Positions 7,618-11,858 of a stretch of DNA of 11,858 nucleotides are shown in pieces. The position numbers and the translations under genes are program-made. Position 1 is the first letter of the stretch; the number at the start of each line of letters is the position of its first letter. The notes below the pieces were generated by a model that ran no database searches, was not told the DNA's origin, and worked only from the letters and a program-made list of their open reading frames with translations. This stretch comes from Stephanodiscus triporus (Eukaryota; Bacillariophyta; Thalassiosirophyceae; Thalassiosirales; Thalassiosiraceae), in assembly GCA_036939755.1 (NCBI GenBank), contig JALLAZ010000818.1:1-11858 (forward strand). Direction: 5' to 3'.

Positions 7618-7812
7618 GGTTGGTGCAGATAATAAAATGTTGTGGAGTCTGGTCTCCATCGAAATCCTAATCATCTCTCTCTTCGGTGAATTTTATCTAT
7701 CATGTTGTGTGTATGTATTGTGTAGGTACCATACTACGAACACCTACGACCACCACGCGTAGATACCTTACACTACATCATACCTCTCTACTTAAAAGAT
7801 ACTCCTCTGTGC
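7618..7812. promoter_or_regulatory. Divergent intergenic region (likely promoter of the ER gene)
   Basis: This short space separates the start of the - strand ER gene from the Ser-Ala-Glu repeat head of the + strand gene. It must hold the ER gene's promoter, and perhaps the true start or first exon of the right-hand gene. GTAGATACC at 7759-7767 is the reverse complement of GGTATCTAC, which also occurs in both copies of the tandem repeat upstream of the gene at 3013. An ATG at 7702 is in frame with the right-hand gene but is stopped by TAG at 7723. Confidence 0.4.
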
Positions 7813-9744
7813 CCCAGCGCTGAGGCCTCCAGCGCTGAGCCACCCACCAGCGCTGTGACAACCCCTAGCACTGAGAAAAAACCCAGCGCCAAGAAAAACT
7901 CCAGCGCTGAGCCACTCCCCAGCGCCGAGACCTCCATCGCTGAGCCATCCCCCAGCGCTGAGGCCTCCAGCGCTGAGGCCTCCAGTGCTGAGGCCTCCAG
8001 CGCTGAGCCACCCACCAGCGCTGAGGCCTCCAGCCCACCCTCCAGTCCTATCAACAATCAACTCCCATCTAAGAAACCTTTTGTTCCCAAACTGCCTCAA
8101 CGCCGCAAGATAGGCATTGGACGCAAGAAGAAGGAATCCAAGTACAACTACGGAGCTGCACGGGCATCACTGAACGCCCCTCATGCTCACCACTTTCAAG
8201 TTTACTCTGCTGCAGTATCATCCAACGTCGACGCCGTTGACGAAACCCCTCCAGCCATCAGTCCTACAAAGGAGGAGGTCAAAGCCGAGCGGGATATGTT
8301 GCACTCTATTGCAATAGATTTCGAACGCAAGCTTGATTCTTCAAGTAAAAAAATTGATTCGTTGGAATTCAAGTCAAGATCGCTATCCAATTCCCTGAAG
8401 GAAGAGAAATTGAAATCAAGGACAGCGATGGAACAATTACTTTTGGTAACAACAACTCAAACAAATGAATTGATCGCCTCCTTTCAGGATCGATTTAACA
8501 ATCTGAAGAGCGATCACGACAACTCTCTCCGTAAACTTCTGCGCAACAGCAAGAGTGAGAGACACCACAATCAAATAATCATCGATAGAATAACAAAGAA
8601 CCACAACAAGCAGATATTCCGACTGGAATCAGAGTATCGAGACAATCAAACTTCCATCGATAGAATAACAAAGAACCACAACAAGCAGATGTCCCAACTG
8701 GAATCAGAGTATCGAGTGTCTCTCACCCAAGTCGAGAATCAACACAACAAGAAGATGTCATGTATGCGTAAACAGATTAGTGCTTTGGAAGCCAGTATTG
8801 ACAAGAAAGACTCGAGATGCAATGCATTAGAGAATGAAGTGCATGACCTCAATGAATGGGTTTTGGAACTGGACAACGAGAGAATAGCAGCAGAGACAGA
8901 GAGAAAGGGAGCAGTGGCCAACGAACGTTCTGCCAAAAGGAAGTATGCACGCGCACAATCCAAATGCAGATCAGCAAAGAAGAAGTATGCACAGAAGTAC
9001 TCACGCTTGGAATCAAAATGCAGTGAGTTACAGAATGAAATAGAACAAATGAATGATTGGGTATTTGAACTTGACAACGAGAGAAAGTCTGCACTTAATC
9101 ATCAGCGAACAGCCGAGAAGATGTATGCGCGTGCCAAGAGTGATGCCTACTTGCGACTGCAGAAATTCCGTGAGGAGCGACTTTCTAGAAAACAGTTGGA
9201 AGAGGACTTGTTATGTGTAAAGAAAGCCTTGCATAAGACTGAGCAGGAGCTGGAAATGGCAAAGCTGTTGATGGAAAATAGTCAGGCAACGAAACGCAGA
9301 ATGAAAAAGGAATGGGTAAACAATTATGATAATGGTCACCGCACTCGAGGAGGATCACGCCACTGGCCACCATGGGTTGTTCAAATGATATGTGAACTTT
9401 TAATCAATGGCACGGCACCAACAGCTGTGCCATCTACCATTCAAAGCATCTATGAAATGCTATACGATGAGCCTCCAGAAGAATTGCCATCTGTGAATTT
9501 TGTACGTGAATGTCGAGTTGTTGTTGAGATTATTGGTGAAACTATGGTCGCCATTAAGCTGGGTCATGCAGAAATTTGGGATCAGTTGTGGACCGACTCT
9601 ACAACAAGACGCCAAATACCATTCACTGCATTAATCATTGGCATTCTTGCAGATAGCGGAAACATTGATCCCATTGTTGTTTCTTCTTGCATTTTCATGG
9701 AAGACGAGAGATCAGAGGCGCAAGTTGATGGTATAGTAAATAAG
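7813..9744 (+). CDS. Large transposase-like protein of unrecognised family, first visible exon
   Basis: The frame is open from 7726 and looks coding from about 7813, but has no ATG before 8296, so the true start is missing: an upstream exon, a non-ATG start or 5' decay. Order: Ser-Ala-Glu repeats (to about 8037); a basic segment RRKIGIGRKKKES that may be a nuclear signal (8101-8140); a long coiled coil (about 8275-9310) with internal duplications; then a conserved globular region from RGGSRHWPPWVVQ (about 9346) with LLINGTAP, ELPSVNFVRECR, and DQLWTDSTTRRQIPF, whose Asp codon is 9595-9597. I propose this Asp as the first catalytic residue of an RNase H-fold DDE transposase. The frame would stop at a TGA at 9754, but AAG|GTGAAT at 9744/9745 is a strong donor site and joining to 9821 keeps the protein open. 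The protein looks like part of a large repeated family in algal genomes, from general memory, not from a search. I do not know a gene name. Confidence 0.65.
7816..8037 (+). repeat. Degenerate AGCGCTGAG-type repeat array encoding Ser-Ala-Glu
   Basis: About thirteen copies of AGCGCTGAG or close variants, spaced mainly by 15 or 18 bases, often followed by GCCTCC. The tightest part is about 7966-8035, with perfect or near-perfect 15-base units encoding SAEAS. All spacings are multiples of three, so the frame is kept. The words contain the palindrome AGCGCT. The array encodes the low-complexity head of the right-hand gene. Confidence 0.85.
8581..8715 (+). repeat. 75-base in-frame tandem duplication in the coiled coil
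   Basis: ATCGATAGAATAACAAAGAA begins at 8581 and again at 8656. The two 60-base blocks (8581-8640 and 8656-8715) differ at only a few positions and are separated by a 15-base linker, giving a 25-residue period that carries IDRITKNHNKQ and LESEYR. A third, more diverged unit (ENQHNKKMS) follows. The near identity indicates a recent duplication that kept the frame. Confidence 0.85.
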
Positions 9745-9820
9745 GTGAATCAATGATTTGTGATATCTTTGCATCTATGAATATTGTCCTCACATAATAT
9801 CACTTCGAACAAATTTGAAG
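9745..9820 (+). other. Predicted 76-nt GT-AG intron
   Basis: The donor AAG|GTGAAT matches the eukaryotic consensus well and the acceptor is TTTGAAG|CTT. The segment holds stops in all three frames (for example TGA 9754 and TGA 9761). Removing exactly 9745-9820 joins phase-0 codons and gives VDGIVNK followed by LDSLKHRLSRV, a smooth helical sequence leading into the next long open frame. The alternative donor GTAAAT at 9736 would also keep the frame. A weak polypyrimidine tract and a simple frameshift mutation are the main counter-arguments. Confidence 0.6.
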
Positions 9821-11858
9821 CTTGATTCACTAAAACATAGGCTGTCAAGAGTGCGCGAATTTCTTGATGAGTACTACCCCGGTAATTCTCATCTCCTTCC
9901 CTTACCTGAAGACATTGACATACAGAAGTTAAGCCATGGAGGGCTGATTACTTCTGATACATGCAATCAAGCACAGAAGGTTCGGCGCCTCCTTGTTGAT
10001 CTCATTGATGGCTCTTTCGATTATGACTGTATGAACCATTTACGCAATGTTTGGTTTGGTAATGCAGAGAAGGCACTCACGAAGGATCTCAATGTTCACT
10101 TACGTGCCAGTCTTGATGAAATTGATCCACAGCTGCGTGTAACTGCATCTATGTCAGCAATAATACGTGCGGTGGACAAAGAATTTAGTCTGTCGGCAAA
10201 CTATCCAAAAGGCCATGGCAAGATATTCCTTGAATGGATACGGGAATATTACCCAGGTGTTCTACTATTGCATGTTGAACGAGCCGCTGGATCTAGGCAG
10301 GATTTGTGCACAGAAGGATCAATGGCAGTATACATGAATTATCCGTACTACGTTGAATTTTTGGATAATATGCTACGGAAGCAGGTATCAGTAAATGACA
10401 AGCCAAGTATTCTACAACAAAACTTATTCGTTGCACTTACGTCAAGAGAAATGATCGCACTGTCTCGTCTTCTTTCTATATTACACATTGCCATATGTAT
10501 GCCATTTCGTTGGCTTGCGGGAAAAACACACGAGCTCAAACAATACAACGATTGGGGCCCAATGTCCATGTCACGTGTCATTGATACCTTGCACGATAAG
10601 ATGAGCAAACTAAGCACATCACCACATCTGATTGAAGATGAGAATTTCATGATGAACATATTCTCAGAATACCTTGATGAGATCGTTCCATTCAGAGAAT
10701 ACTGGGAAGTTACATTTGAGAAGAAGCAAATGTCTGTTGTTGCACGCTGTCGGAAGGATGGAACAAAAGTGGTTCATATGGCAAGGCTGCGGATGGAACT
10801 GTTCTCTCCAGCATCATTGACAAATATTAGAACTAGTGAAATGCTCATTGTCCTTGCAAAGACGGCAGCTAGAGCAATATATGATGAGCTAAGAGATGAG
10901 TCAAAAGCAACATTCAAATACTTATCAGTTTCGGGATCAGAATATTCATGGAATGGTTGTGATGAGGCAAGGAAGAAAGCTTTGTTAGGAAAGAAGGCAA
11001 CAAATGATGAAGCTGAGAGCGCCTTAGGTGGGACAACATCAAATATACAGCGATATGGACGAATCAATATTTCAAGTGCAGGGGCAATCAGTGATGCTAA
11101 AAGGAATGGGTTCTTACAGCGAGAATATGTGCCTCCACGGAAAAAGTCATCTGCAAAAGCTCAGGGTATCTTTCAAGGGTTAAGTGAGGTATTACGAGAA
11201 GCGATCGTGACAGTAGCAATGAAAGATGCACCATCAACACGGAAAAAGAACAATGATGCAATCCAGTTACAGGCCACTGCACAAAGGATGAAGGTTGAAT
11301 TATTGAAGGAGAAAAATCTGGAATGTGCAACGGAAGCATACATAGATGGCTTGTACTATTATCGAATGTATTTCTCGCCGGCGTGTTGGAAAGATGATAG
11401 GAGGGTCGTGGCAAAACACCTGAAGAAAATTACATCAGACACAGCAAAGTACAATGCTTTGAAAGAGAATATTATGATTAGAGTGAAAGGGTTTAGCTGG
11501 GATTGGTGTAAACACCCATGGTCAAAAGATGGACGAAAGTACACAATCAAAGAACTTGCTGATCACCTTCGATGGATAATTACAGAGGAAAAGAAACATA
11601 GCATCCCAGATGAACCATTGCCTAATGTGCCCCAACGAATCAATTTGCCAGTATTGGGGACACAGACAGAAGACGTACTTGAGCTGGACAGAAAATACTT
11701 AGCCAATGAAGATGCATTTAAGAAAAAGGCAAGGAAGCTGCGTAATGAGAGAGAGTTGAAAGGGGAAGGTAGTATTTATTCATCAATGCAGCCATTTGTG
11801 CGGCCAGAGATCAGTGATTTGATGAATGAGCGTATTGATGTGTTGTCTGAATTTAAAA
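9821..11858 (+). CDS. Transposase-like protein, second exon, open at the right edge
   Basis: Frame 2 runs 679 codons without a stop and leaves the window, so this part is intact but partial. It starts LDSLKHRLSRVREFLDEYYP. Landmarks in order: D in GLITSDTCNQAQKVRRLL (Asp codon 9956-9958); CMNHLRN, a CxxH motif (Cys 10028, His 10037); a long mostly helical region with HGKIFLEWIREYYPG, FRWLAGKTHEL and YNDWGPMSMSRVID; NDEAESALGG (Glu codons 11009 and 11015); then GFSWDWCKHPWSKDGRKYT and a charged C-terminal helix. D, D, CxxH, a helical insertion of roughly 350 residues and a late Glu in N-x-E-x-E context is the arrangement of eukaryotic transposases such as hAT-like and Kolobok-like groups. The first Asp would be about 95 residues upstream in exon 1. 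The catalytic assignment is inference; no named superfamily is recognised. It could instead be a domesticated or purely structural repeat-family protein. Confidence 0.7.

Noticed and set aside
7816..8037. CRISPR array or satellite
   Set aside because: The repeats are short, degenerate, lack unique spacers of constant length and keep a reading frame, so they are coding low-complexity repeats.
7788..8100. Two minus strand frames rich in Leu-Glu-Ala-Ser-Ala and Ala-Gly-Gly-Leu-Ser
   Set aside because: They are the antisense of the Ser-Ala-Glu repeat array and end with it; the + frame continues into a long coiled coil and conserved domain.
9757..9820. Continuation of the first frame as MICDIFASMNIVLT through a frameshift
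   Set aside because: The translation looks somewhat protein-like, but it meets TAA at once and needs two or more corrections, whereas one GT-AG intron solves the join. Kept as an alternative explanation only.

Overview
The window looks like nuclear DNA from a diatom, most likely a centric (Thalassiosira-like) species. The reasons are long intron-poor reading frames, glutamine- and serine-rich low-complexity protein segments, a PIF/Harbinger transposase relic of a kind I associate with diatom genomes, and one very short GT-AG intron. The assignment is inference from style; there is no marker gene.

Layout, left to right. (1) 1-603: no supportable gene, but a 9-bp perfect hairpin and an extra copy of its arm. 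(2) 604-1880: a decayed PIF/Harbinger transposase on the + strand, with about four frameshifts and three in-frame stops but a readable DDE triad and an intact C-terminal end. (3) 1881-3012: non-genic, with an acidic antisense reading-frame relic, a GC-rich island and a 66-bp tandem duplication just upstream of the next gene. (4) 3013-5952 (+): an intact 979-residue protein with a PH domain, a SAP-like motif, a long coiled coil, polyglutamine tracts and a C-terminal auxilin-like J domain with an HPD motif. (5) 5953-6549: the shared 3' region between convergent genes, holding a hairpin and a cluster of CGATCG-type palindromes. (6) 6550-7617 (-): a type I ER membrane protein with a signal peptide, a redox-inactive thioredoxin-like domain, an ERp29-C-like helical domain, one membrane segment and a C-terminal KKXX retrieval signal. 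(7) 7618-7815: a short divergent intergenic region. (8) About 7813 to beyond the right edge (+): a very large open gene. It has a Ser-Ala-Glu repeat head, a long coiled coil with internal duplications, and a conserved region followed by a 679-codon uninterrupted frame. I join its two parts through a 76-nt intron at 9745-9820.

The most interesting object is the right-hand gene. Its conserved half carries the spaced landmarks of an RNase H-fold DDE transposase with a helical insertion: a D in a TDSTTRR context, a D in a SDTCN context, a CxxH motif, then an acidic NDEAES motif about 350 residues later. It does not match any transposase superfamily I can name with confidence. It is intact where the Harbinger copy at the left is wrecked, so the window may show an old dead transposon next to a young, poorly described one. 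The two cellular genes between them (PH/J-domain protein and ER protein) both belong to membrane-trafficking and protein-folding themes, but nothing in the sequence shows that they act together.
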